Source of the DNA: Colwellia sp.
GTDB lineage: Bacteria; Pseudomonadota; Gammaproteobacteria; Enterobacterales; Alteromonadaceae
Assembly: GCA_013215655.1 (NCBI GenBank)
Contig: JABSOX010000021.1
Span: 1 to 64,000, forward strand
Direction of reading: 5' to 3'
Length of the DNA: 64,000 nt
Positions 51,996-59,886 of the stretch are shown in pieces. Made by a program: the position numbers and the translations under genes. How positions within the stretch are numbered: position 1 is the first letter of the stretch; every line of letters starts with the position of its first letter. The notes under the pieces are model-generated. The model made no database searches and was not told the origin of the DNA. It saw only the letters and a program-made list of their open reading frames with translations.

Positions 51996-52443
51996 CTTTT
52001 ACTCTCAACTAATAAATAGGGTGTTTTATGATTTATGGAATTAATTATAGCTTTTGTAATAATTATTTTTTCACTATGTTATGACTAAGAGGAAAACTGA
52101 TTTTATAGCTAAGTTATATTAAAGTCATGGTTTCATTATATTTAGTATTACAATAAATCTTTTACTATCCCTCTATCTGCAGGTTCATTTTTCACTTCAA
52201 AGGACTCAATTTGAACGGCAGTTTGTAGCGGATATTTGAAATTAACTAATTATTTGAAGTGAGATGTTAAGGGCAGAAAGTACCACAAAGCCGATGAAAA
52301 TTATTATCTGAAATGAATCAATGAGGTGCGCTATAGATATGTAAGCGGGCATAAATATTTGAAAGGCTATGCTTACTTTATTGCGTTAATTGACATTAAA
52401 AATAAACACATCTGTCTCTTAATGACATGATGATGCGTTGTAA
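51996..52443. repeat. Intergenic stretch with a dispersed repeat copy
   Basis: Near 52261 there is GTGAGATGTT, also at 47095, and 52320-52370 (GGTGCGCTATAGATATGTAA on) matches the segment near 47240 at most positions. No gene. Part of the same family as 43527. Confidence 0.45.
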
Positions 52444-52475
52444 AAAAGAGCGATTCAATATCGAATCGCTCTTTT
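52444..52475 (-). terminator. Strong terminator after the DUF885 gene
   Basis: AAAAGAGCGATTC (52444-52456) pairs perfectly with GAATCGCTCTTTT (52463-52475), with a 6-base loop. The A-run in the left arm gives a T-run on the minus strand, 14 bp past the DUF885 stop. Confidence 0.92.
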
Positions 52476-52488
52476 AATATTTACCCCG

Positions 52489-54372
52489 TTAAGTCGACTT
52501 TACCTTGGTAATCCAAGTATTAACTCTGCGCTCAAGTAAACCTAATGGCATAGCACCACCACTTAAAATAGTGTCATGAAAGCCCTTAATATCAAACTTC
52601 TCGGCCAACTCTTTTTCCGCAAGAGCACGCAGTGAAATTATCTTTAACATACCTATTTTATACGCAGTCGCTTGACCGGGTATAACCAGATAACGACGTA
52701 TTTCTGACTGTATTGCTTCACTTGATACCGGTGCCTTCTCTTTAAAATAGGCAATTGCTTCTTGCTCTGTCCAACCCTTGGCATGTAAACCAGAATCAAC
52801 GACTAAACGCACTGCTCGCCAAATTTCGTTAACTAAACGACCAAAGTCTGAAAAATCATTTTGATAGCCACCCATTTCCTTGGCAAGCAATTCAGCATAA
52901 AGTCCCCAACCTTCGGCATAAGCAGTGAAATTTGCTTGGGTTCTAAACTGAGGCACAGATGTTAATTCTTGTGCAATTGAAATTTGCATATGATGACCAG
53001 GGCTACCTTCATGGTAGGCAACACCTTCCATTTCATTTTTGGGCATAGTGCTCATATCAGATAAATGGGCATAATAAACACCAGGACGTGAACCATCTGG
53101 CGTACCTGCAAAGTAATGCTGAGCTGCACCATCTTGTTCTCTATAGGATTCGACTCGTTTAACGACCAAAGCTGATTTAGGTAAAATACCAAAGAAATTA
53201 GGTAGTTGTTCAGTGATTTGTGCCAAGTATTCTTCTGTCTCGGTAATATATCCTTGACGGCCACTATCATCATTCGCAAAGAAAAACTGCTTGTCGGTTT
53301 TTATAAAAGTAAAAAACTCTTTTAGTGACCCTTCAAATCCGACCCTATCTTTTATCGCTTCCATTTCTTGCGTAATACGGGCAACTTCATTTAAACCCGT
53401 TTGATGAATTTCTTCCGCAGACAAATCTGTGGTGGTTGAAGCTTTTAATCTAGCATTATAATAAGCTTTACCGTTCGGTAGCCCACCAACACCGGAGGCA
53501 TTATCTTGAGTATTGACAATATCAGCTTCAAACCAAGCGACCAGAGCCTGATAAGAAGGTAAAAAGTGCTCTAATAATGCTTTTTTCGATGTCGCTAGTA
53601 ATTCATCTGCTTTTTTCTGATCTATTTTTTTATCTTTTAGCAAACTAGCCACTTTTTTATTGGCGTCGGCCCAAAGTGCCGAGTCAGTTTCTTCATCTGA
53701 TGTCGTAAAAGGTACGCCATTAATTAAGGCACTTGCCTGTTCTATAACGCCCTGATAGGCGAACTTTGGTGGTCTAATGCCATTTTCTGCTCTTTTCTTT
53801 GCTCGTTCCAATAAAACACTGATTGCTTTAGCAACTCCGATAATACGAGTGTTATAGGCAACCATATCGCTTTCTTCATCAACTTTATGAAAGCTCATTA
53901 AAAATTGAGCTGCAAAGGATTGAATACCTTGCATTTGAGTAAAAACATAACCATATTCAGTAAATTTGTCATTGTCGACAGCTTCTTGATATTGGTATAA
54001 CCATAAATCGTAAGAAGTTTTACTTTCGTCATTCAGCTTCTGGTAATCAAAGGATGCTTTTAACTCTTTTGCAGCTGCTGCTTGCCAAGCAAGTTGACGT
54101 TGCTCTTCGGCTTCTGACATATCGTCGATTTTGTCATATTGATCTTTTCTACCAAGAAAAGTCAGCATCATAGGACTCATTTGAAGCTGTTCTTCATACT
54201 TGTCAGCAAACCAATGATTTAAGCGTTCACTTTCACTTTGTATGGCTGAGCTTGTTTGCACTTGCTCTACTGCTTTTTCTGAAACAGAAGTGGTTGAGTT
54301 TTGCTCTGTCGGTTGGCAGGCCGTTAATATTCCAATTGCGGTGAGTGTTAGTACAGTCGCAAATTTGCGCAT
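52489..54372 (-). CDS. DUF885 family lipoprotein (metallopeptidase-like)
   Basis: 627 residues. The lipobox is LTAC (Cys19). DUF885 spans most of the rest, including the signature VAYHEGSPGHHMQISIAQ (H-E-G-x-P-G-H-H), two further conserved parts (GSRPGVYYAHLSDMSTMP; AEGWGLYAELLAKEMG) and a C-terminal RRYLVIPGQATAYKIG. The H-E-x-x-x-H-H and E-G-W-x-x-Y clusters suggest a zinc peptidase active site, but the family has no settled substrate. It lies next to the D-glutamate genes on the same strand, 460 bp downstream of dgcA. That spacing and its own terminator make co-transcription unlikely. Confidence 0.88.
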   Translation of the reverse strand: MRKFATVLTLTAIGILTACQPTEQNSTTSVSEKAVEQVQTSSAIQSESERLNHWFADKYEEQLQMSPMMLTFLGRKDQYDKIDDMSEAEEQRQLAWQAAAAKELKASFDYQKLNDESKTSYDLWLYQYQEAVDNDKFTEYGYVFTQMQGIQSFAAQFLMSFHKVDEESDMVAYNTRIIGVAKAISVLLERAKKRAENGIRPPKFAYQGVIEQASALINGVPFTTSDEETDSALWADANKKVASLLKDKKIDQKKADELLATSKKALLEHFLPSYQALVAWFEADIVNTQDNASGVGGLPNGKAYYNARLKASTTTDLSAEEIHQTGLNEVARITQEMEAIKDRVGFEGSLKEFFTFIKTDKQFFFANDDSGRQGYITETEEYLAQITEQLPNFFGILPKSALVVKRVESYREQDGAAQHYFAGTPDGSRPGVYYAHLSDMSTMPKNEMEGVAYHEGSPGHHMQISIAQELTSVPQFRTQANFTAYAEGWGLYAELLAKEMGGYQNDFSDFGRLVNEIWRAVRLVVDSGLHAKGWTEQEAIAYFKEKAPVSSEAIQSEIRRYLVIPGQATAYKIGMLKIISLRALAEKELAEKFDIKGFHDTILSGGAMPLGLLERRVNTWITKVKST

Positions 54373-54832
54373 GGTAGTTTCCCTTAATCATTTTATTATT
54401 GGCAACAAAATAACTGTTTGTTAATTAAGGGTCAATATAGATTGATCAGTTCCAGGCTGAGTGGCAAGCGGTAAACTCTAAATAAAGTCATTAAGCTTGT
54501 CGTTAACAACATTAGTTGCCGACTGGTATTGAATGTTGAGTTCATTCAAAATAATTTTATTGGGAATAATTCTAGTATCAAATTAATTCAACAGATTATT
54601 TTAATTAGCGGTGAAGGTTCTTTGATGAGAAAAAACTAAGATCACTTTGATCAAAAATTGAATTGGTTTTAAGTATTATAGCTAAAAAACAGTTCGCTAA
54701 TACTAGTTGATATGGTTTTTAGAGCTAAGTATTAAGGGGAGGGATGTTAATAAGTAAGGTATTATTGTTTCAATACAATAATACCTATAAAAATAAAGAC
54801 TAGCTACTCTTTAATCATGACTGATACTGCGT
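54373..54832. other. 460-bp intergenic stretch
   Basis: Between the DUF885 gene and dgcA. CCCTTAAT near 54382 and ATTAAGGG near 54424 form a loose inverted repeat in the DUF885 upstream region. No gene, and no copy of the palindrome seen at 56971 and 59740. Confidence 0.5.
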
Positions 54833-55879
54833 TTACTGTTTCGCACCACCCCATAACGCTAAGTTTAGTACTTGCATTTCACCCTGATAAAATTCAAAAC
54901 CTAACTTTCTATCTTTGCTAATAAGTAGAGGTCCATCTAAATCAACAAACTTTGCATAATGGGTTAAAAGTGATGCCGGCGCCATCGAGAGTGAGCTAGC
55001 AACCATACAGCCAAGCATGATATCAAAACCTTGTTCTTTAGCTTCTTGTGCTAATTTAAACGCCTCTGTTAGCCCGCCTGTTTTATCAAGCTTAATATTT
55101 ATGACTTCATAGCGATTTTTTAGGTAGCTCAGATCTGCACGGGTATGACAAGACTCATCTGCACATAACGGAATAGGGGAGTTAAACTCTATTAGTGCTT
55201 GGTCTTTACCTGCAGGCAACGGTTGCTCAATTAATACCACATTGAGTTTTTTTAGCTCCGATGTATAAGTGAATAAATCGTGCATCGACCAACCTTCATT
55301 AGCATCGACAATAAACAGGCTGTTAGGGGCCGCAGTCTTGATCGCGGTCATTTTTTTAAGGATATCGTGACTATCAAGTTTCACTTTCACCAAAGGTGGA
55401 TTATTTAAATCAATAACCGCTTTCGCCATCGCCTCTGGTGTATCAATACTAAGTGTTTGCGCGGTAATACAAGGCATCGGTGAGGGCAGTGATAAGAGTT
55501 TTATTACTGAGGTGTTTTGTTGTTTAGCCTTTAAATCCCAAAGAGCACAATCAAGCGCATTACGAGCTGCACCTGCCGACATCATATTAATAAAGCTACT
55601 TATGTTTTGTTTGTTTATTTTACATTCTGCGAATTGATTTATTTGAGCGATAACACTATCTACAGATTCTTCATATCGCGCATAAGGAACTGCTTCAGCC
55701 CAGCCTGAATATTGACCATCTGTTATGGTGACAACAACAACATCAGCTTGCGTTTTGGCGCCACGAGCAATGCGAAAAACAGATTTTAATGGCAGTTGTT
55801 GATGATCTACCATTATTTGATAGTTGGCAGTAGTGGTAGCTGTTTTTTGAGCGCTATTATCTAACATGCTTTTCATCAT
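54833..55879 (-). CDS. dgcA: N-acetyl-D-glutamate racemase (enolase superfamily, dipeptide-epimerase-like)
   Basis: 348 residues. The enolase-superfamily active site is complete: K165-V-K167, D192 in VDANEGW, E218 in IEQP, D241-E242 in CADES and K263-L-D-K266, i.e. Asp/Glu/Asp metal ligands and two lysine bases. On its own it would be called an L-Ala-D/L-Glu epimerase. Its overlap of 4 bases with a DUF1611 gene matches the dgcN-dgcA pair described from marine Pseudoalteromonas, where DgcA racemises N-acetyl-D-glutamate to N-acetyl-L-glutamate, which is then hydrolysed to L-Glu. The name rests on this context. No deacetylase for the last step is in the window. Confidence 0.85.
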   Translation of the reverse strand: MMKSMLDNSAQKTATTTANYQIMVDHQQLPLKSVFRIARGAKTQADVVVVTITDGQYSGWAEAVPYARYEESVDSVIAQINQFAECKINKQNISSFINMMSAGAARNALDCALWDLKAKQQNTSVIKLLSLPSPMPCITAQTLSIDTPEAMAKAVIDLNNPPLVKVKLDSHDILKKMTAIKTAAPNSLFIVDANEGWSMHDLFTYTSELKKLNVVLIEQPLPAGKDQALIEFNSPIPLCADESCHTRADLSYLKNRYEVINIKLDKTGGLTEAFKLAQEAKEQGFDIMLGCMVASSLSMAPASLLTHYAKFVDLDGPLLISKDRKLGFEFYQGEMQVLNLALWGGAKQ

Positions 55880-56871
55880 AACTCCGCGATAATGGCGTCG
55901 CTGCCATCACGTAAAGGATCAATACAGGGCATTGAAAACTGCTCACTTAACTGCGCACAAATTGTTCGACCATCTTCAATACTAACACTGGAAGTATTTA
56001 TGGAGATGCCTATGACTTTAACATTAGGGTTAGTAAGCCTTGCTGCCTGTAAATTCAATTCGATTGTTTTGGCAATACTAGGAAACTGGCTATCAGGTAA
56101 ACCACGCATAGTAGAGCGATTTAAAGCATGGCAAATAACAAGGGTGTCTGGTTGTGAGCCATGTAGTAATCCTAAACTAACCCCTGCAAATGCTGGATGA
56201 GAAAGTGAGCCTTGCCCTTCAATGATATCCCAATGATTTTCATTATTATCAGGTGATAATGACTCACTTGCGCCGGAAAGAAAATCAGCAATAACACAAT
56301 CAATAGCGACACCTTTTCCTGCGATTAATATTCCACATTGTCCTGTGGCGCAAAAACTGACATCAAAGCCTTTTTTAAGCATCGACTTTTCTAAACTTAA
56401 TGAGGTATACATTTTACCGACGGAGCAATCGGTTCCTACAGTAAGTAAACGTTTACCAGAACGCTTTACTCCCGTACCAGTAACAAATTCTGCAATAGGG
56501 TGGCGGATGTCAAATAATGTTCTGTTAAGTTGTTTTGCTTTTTCGACAATTTCTGGAAAGTCGATTAATCTGTCATGTAAACCACTAACAATATTCATGC
56601 CTTTATCTAGGGCGTCTAAAATAGTAGGTAGCCACTTTTTATCTAATATGCCACCACTATTGGCAAAACCTAAAACAAAGGTTTTTGCTCCTTGTTTTGC
56701 TGCTTCATCTATTGTGGTATGAGTTAATCCCGTTGAAACGGTACAACCTGAAACACTGTATTCACCAATGCATAGTTCGGGACACCAGTCAGCAGCACTT
56801 TGTGCCATTTTAATTGAAAGTTGATCTGTTGCATCACCAATAAATAATAAATATGGGGGATGAATTTTCAT
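55876..56871 (-). CDS. dgcN: D-glutamate N-acetyltransferase (DUF1611)
   Basis: 331 residues, the whole DUF1611 family: an N-terminal part (about 1-135; GLHDRLIDFP; IRHPIAEFVTGTG) and a C-terminal part opening with GTDCSVGKMYTSLSL (about 146-160), which resembles a P-loop. The family was a DUF until DgcN of Pseudoalteromonas sp. CF6-2 was shown to acetylate D-glutamate with acetyl-CoA. The gene order (LysR regulator, dgcN, dgcA) and the 4-base overlap with dgcA are the same here. It is cytoplasmic and is the first step in using D-Glu, probably from peptidoglycan, as carbon and nitrogen source. Confidence 0.87.
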   Translation of the reverse strand: MKIHPPYLLFIGDATDQLSIKMAQSAADWCPELCIGEYSVSGCTVSTGLTHTTIDEAAKQGAKTFVLGFANSGGILDKKWLPTILDALDKGMNIVSGLHDRLIDFPEIVEKAKQLNRTLFDIRHPIAEFVTGTGVKRSGKRLLTVGTDCSVGKMYTSLSLEKSMLKKGFDVSFCATGQCGILIAGKGVAIDCVIADFLSGASESLSPDNNENHWDIIEGQGSLSHPAFAGVSLGLLHGSQPDTLVICHALNRSTMRGLPDSQFPSIAKTIELNLQAARLTNPNVKVIGISINTSSVSIEDGRTICAQLSEQFSMPCIDPLRDGSDAIIAEL

Positions 56872-56970
56872 AGTATATTTCCTGAACGTTTAAGCTAAGT
56901 TGAATCAAATATTCATCCTTTGAGCTTATACCCGTAGGAAATCAATGGAAGTATGAAGGTTTTTTTACCT

Positions 56971-56987
56971 CATAACCTAAGGTTATG
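56971..56987. promoter_or_regulatory. Probable DgcR operator in front of dgcN
   Basis: CATAACCTAAGGTTATG is a perfect 8-1-8 palindrome containing TAACCTAAGGTTA, i.e. the T-N11-A layout of LysR-type binding sites. It lies 100 bp upstream of the dgcN start. A near copy occurs at 59740-59760. Confidence 0.72.
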
Positions 56988-56994
56988 TGTTGAA

Positions 56995-57879
56995 CTAACT
57001 GTTTGAAAATTCGGCTTTTAAAGTTGGAATGAATTCTTCCAATACTTTAGGCATACTTTTACTTTCCAAGTGTAAACCGTTAACGCTAAAGTGTAATGGT
57101 GGGTCAAATGGTGCGATTGCCATATTATTAGATAAGTTACCCTGCGCAGTATATCTATCAACGATACAAATCCCCATGCCTTGTGCAACCAACCTTGCCG
57201 CAATAAAGTAGGTTTGTACCTTTATTTTTGAGTCTAAAGATACATTCTCCTCCATCATTCTTTGCCATAGTAGGTCTCCCAAGGGGCCACTATCGCCAAT
57301 GTCGATGAACTCAAAGTCGGTTAACTGGCTTAATGTTAACTTTTCAGGCGTTGAGGGGAAATATTCCTTTGGATAAACAATGACTAGCTCTGATTGGGTA
57401 AATTTTACTGAGGTGATTCCCGGCATAATGTTTGGGGAAAACAATATGGCGAGGTCGCATTTATGTTCGAGTAATGTCTGCATTACCGCATCATTATGTA
57501 CCGTTTGTAAGTTGAAATTAACCTTTGGGTATTTTTGATGATATTGAGCAATAGCTTTTGGTATAACATCAAAACCTAAGGCGGGTGTAACAGCTATACT
57601 AATATTACCGTATTCAGATTTTTTAATATTTTCAGCGGTGTTTTCTATTGAACGCATTTGTTGATAAATTTTATCCACTTCATCAAAAAGCATTTCTGCT
57701 TCATCTGTGGCAATTAATCGTCCTTTAACCCGTTCGAATAAATTAAAACCGAGCTGCATTTCTGCATGAGATAGCACTTTACTTACCGAGGGTTGCGAGA
57801 CATGCAAAATTTTAGCTGCGTTAGTAATTGAACCTGTTGTATAGATAGCATGAAAAATTTCAATATGTCTTAAGCGCAT
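56995..57879 (-). CDS. dgcR: LysR-type transcriptional regulator, probable DgcR
   Basis: 294 residues, standard for LysR-type regulators. Winged helix-turn-helix at the N-terminus (HAIYTTGSITNAAKILHVSQPSVSKVLSHAE, about 10-40), then a linker helix and the two-lobed effector domain (about 90-290; KYGNISIAVTPALGFDVIP-like opening, YFIAARLVAQGMGICIVDRY hinge). It lies upstream of dgcN on the same strand and 40 bp after the antiporter gene. In the marine D-Glu system DgcR activates dgcN and dgcA, so the same role is likely. The palindrome at 56971 lies just past its stop codon. Confidence 0.82.
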   Translation of the reverse strand: MRLRHIEIFHAIYTTGSITNAAKILHVSQPSVSKVLSHAEMQLGFNLFERVKGRLIATDEAEMLFDEVDKIYQQMRSIENTAENIKKSEYGNISIAVTPALGFDVIPKAIAQYHQKYPKVNFNLQTVHNDAVMQTLLEHKCDLAILFSPNIMPGITSVKFTQSELVIVYPKEYFPSTPEKLTLSQLTDFEFIDIGDSGPLGDLLWQRMMEENVSLDSKIKVQTYFIAARLVAQGMGICIVDRYTAQGNLSNNMAIAPFDPPLHFSVNGLHLESKSMPKVLEEFIPTLKAEFSNS

Positions 57880-57919
57880 GTTAGCCCCTCGGTGTTGGTG
57901 TGAATCTATTTAATAAGTT

Positions 57920-59641
57920 TTAAGCAAAAAAGTAAGCAGCTAATGTCCATAATATTGCGGCTAAACCAGCAGCAAAGGTTGCAGGCACCAGTTGAGATTT
58001 AACATGGTCCATAAGGTCACAGCCAGTGGTCATCGCACTGAGTATGGTAGTATCTGATATTGGTGAACATTGATCGCCATAGACACTGCCATTTAATACG
58101 GTTGCAAAACAAATCATCATAAATATTTCTGGATTTGCCAAACCTTGTGATTGACATACTGCCCAAGCTAAGGGCATTGCTAGTGGAAACGCGATGGCGT
58201 AAGTACCCCAACTTGTACCAGTAGAAAAAGCGATGATCATAGTGATCATTTGTAAAATTACCGGTAATAACCAAAAAGGGAGTTGCTCGCCCAATAGAGA
58301 AACTAAAAAGAGACCGCCGCCAATTTCTTTGCTGATACTACCAATAATGACTGCCAACATTAATATTACCGAAGCAACAACAACACCTTTTAAGCCATTA
58401 GCAAAACCATCAATTAAATTTCCTAAGGACATGCCTTTAGCTAAAGCAACAAAAGCTGATAATAATAACGCCGCTCCAAACGCCCAGTTTACTTTGGGGG
58501 AGCCTAAGGTGATAAAAGTAAAAATGGCAATACCAATTAATATCGCCAATGGCAAAATAAACTCTAAAACATGAGGCTTGTAGCCTGTGGGAACATCGCA
58601 AGTTTGCAATTCTTTAGCACTTAATGGCTTGGCATTATCAGCATCTAGCTTACCTGAGGTTGCAGCTCGATGATGAGCTTCTTAAATTCTTCGTCAGGAA
58701 AAGGTCATGATATTTAAACTTAATAATAAAGTGCCTATTACCGCTAAAATGCCATAGAAGCTAAAAGGAATACTGCTGAAAAAAAACTTCAAACGGTCGG
58801 ACTCTGTTGCTAAAAATGATACGCCGGGTACAAAAATAAGTGCTTGAATGTAGGCTGGCCATGCGTTAAATGCTAATACTGAGGCGATAGGAGAAGCGGT
58901 TGAGTCAACAATATAACTCATTTCTTCATGGCTAACTTTTGCACGGTCAGCAAGAGGACGAACTGTGGTACCAACAAGTACGGTACTCATGGTGCCGCCT
59001 TGGAAAAACAATACACCAAGCAACCAAGACACTAGTTTTGCAGAGCGTTGACCTTTAACAAAATGTAAAGTCATGTAATTAGCGAAAGCTTGTGCAGCGC
59101 CTGTTTTTGACCAAATCCCTAGTAAGCCCCCTAATAACCATAGATACAAAAGTAATAACGAAGCAGTGCCTTCTTTTGCCAAATTAGGAATGATAACTTT
59201 GTCGGTTAAATCAAACTGACCCAACATAAATGCACCAACAACAATGCCGCTAAATAATGCGGATAAGGGTTCTCGGGTAATTAAACATAAAGCAATGGTT
59301 ATAAACGCAGGTAGTAGCGACCATACACCGTAATGAAAAGCTGGCTTTAACAGCTTTAATTGGTTTTCTTCATCAAATACCCATTGTTGTGCATCTTTAG
59401 GTTGGTCTTTATTTTGACTCAATGATTGTTGATTAAGAGCAGACTCCGCGTAAGGTACAGCATCATTAATGATGATTTCTTTACCTTTATATTTATAAGC
59501 GGATTGCCCGGACTCTGTTTGATAAACATCATATAAATATGATTGTTCTAACCACGTTTGTTTTACATCGCTATTAACATAGAGTGCAGAGCCTAATCCA
59601 AGTATTAAAATTAACAGTGCAAAGATATTATTATTTTTCAT
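57920..59641 (-). pseudogene. NhaC-family Na+/H+ antiporter interrupted by two in-frame stops
   Basis: The frame from ATG 59641 codes 315 residues with the NhaC layout ([63 protein letters not shown]) and stops at TGA 58694-58696; a TAA follows at 58682-58684. The same frame then goes on as [15 protein letters not shown] and the C-terminal half ([40 protein letters not shown]) to 57920. Between the stops the neighbouring frame reads PFPDEEFK, so two opposite one-base shifts about 20 bases apart would explain everything. Whole length 574 codons, normal for the family. Either inactive or a sequencing error. Confidence 0.78.
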
Positions 59642-59739
59642 TTTAAGCTTTCCTTTCAGCTTCTGTTTTTTATTTTATTCGATATTAGAAATAAAATAAC
59701 AATTTATTTTACCTCTGTAATTTGATTTTATGCAATCAC

Positions 59740-59760
59740 CCTATAACTTTAGGTTATAGG
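59740..59760. promoter_or_regulatory. Second probable DgcR operator, divergent antiporter/TonB region
   Basis: CCTATAAC-N5-GTTATAGG inverted repeat; its core ATAACTTTAGGTTAT (59743-59757) matches 13 of 15 bases of the core at 56972-56986 and keeps T-N11-A. It lies 99 bp upstream of the antiporter start and 127 bp upstream of the TonB receptor start, so it could control both. Confidence 0.68.
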
Positions 59761-59886
59761 ATGGCAATGAAGAGTCAATTGTTCAAAGGAAACTTTATGT
59801 TCATGGTAGTACGCAGAGATGAATGAACAGGTAATTAATAACCTGACTAACTATAAAATATGTGGAAATAACACGGGTGAACAATT

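Noticed and set aside
43321-52443. Integron cassette array
   Set aside because: Genes point both ways, the repeats do not have attC-like paired core sites at regular positions after each gene, and no integrase is present.
54833-55879. Plain L-Ala-D/L-Glu dipeptide epimerase (ycjG-type) for the enolase-superfamily gene
   Set aside because: Sequence alone would allow it, but the coupled DUF1611 gene and LysR regulator match the dgcN-dgcA-dgcR set, which makes N-acetyl-D-Glu racemase the better call.
58233-58574. 113-codon open frame opposite the antiporter
   Set aside because: Antisense to the C-terminal half of the NhaC gene; composition follows from that gene's codon use.
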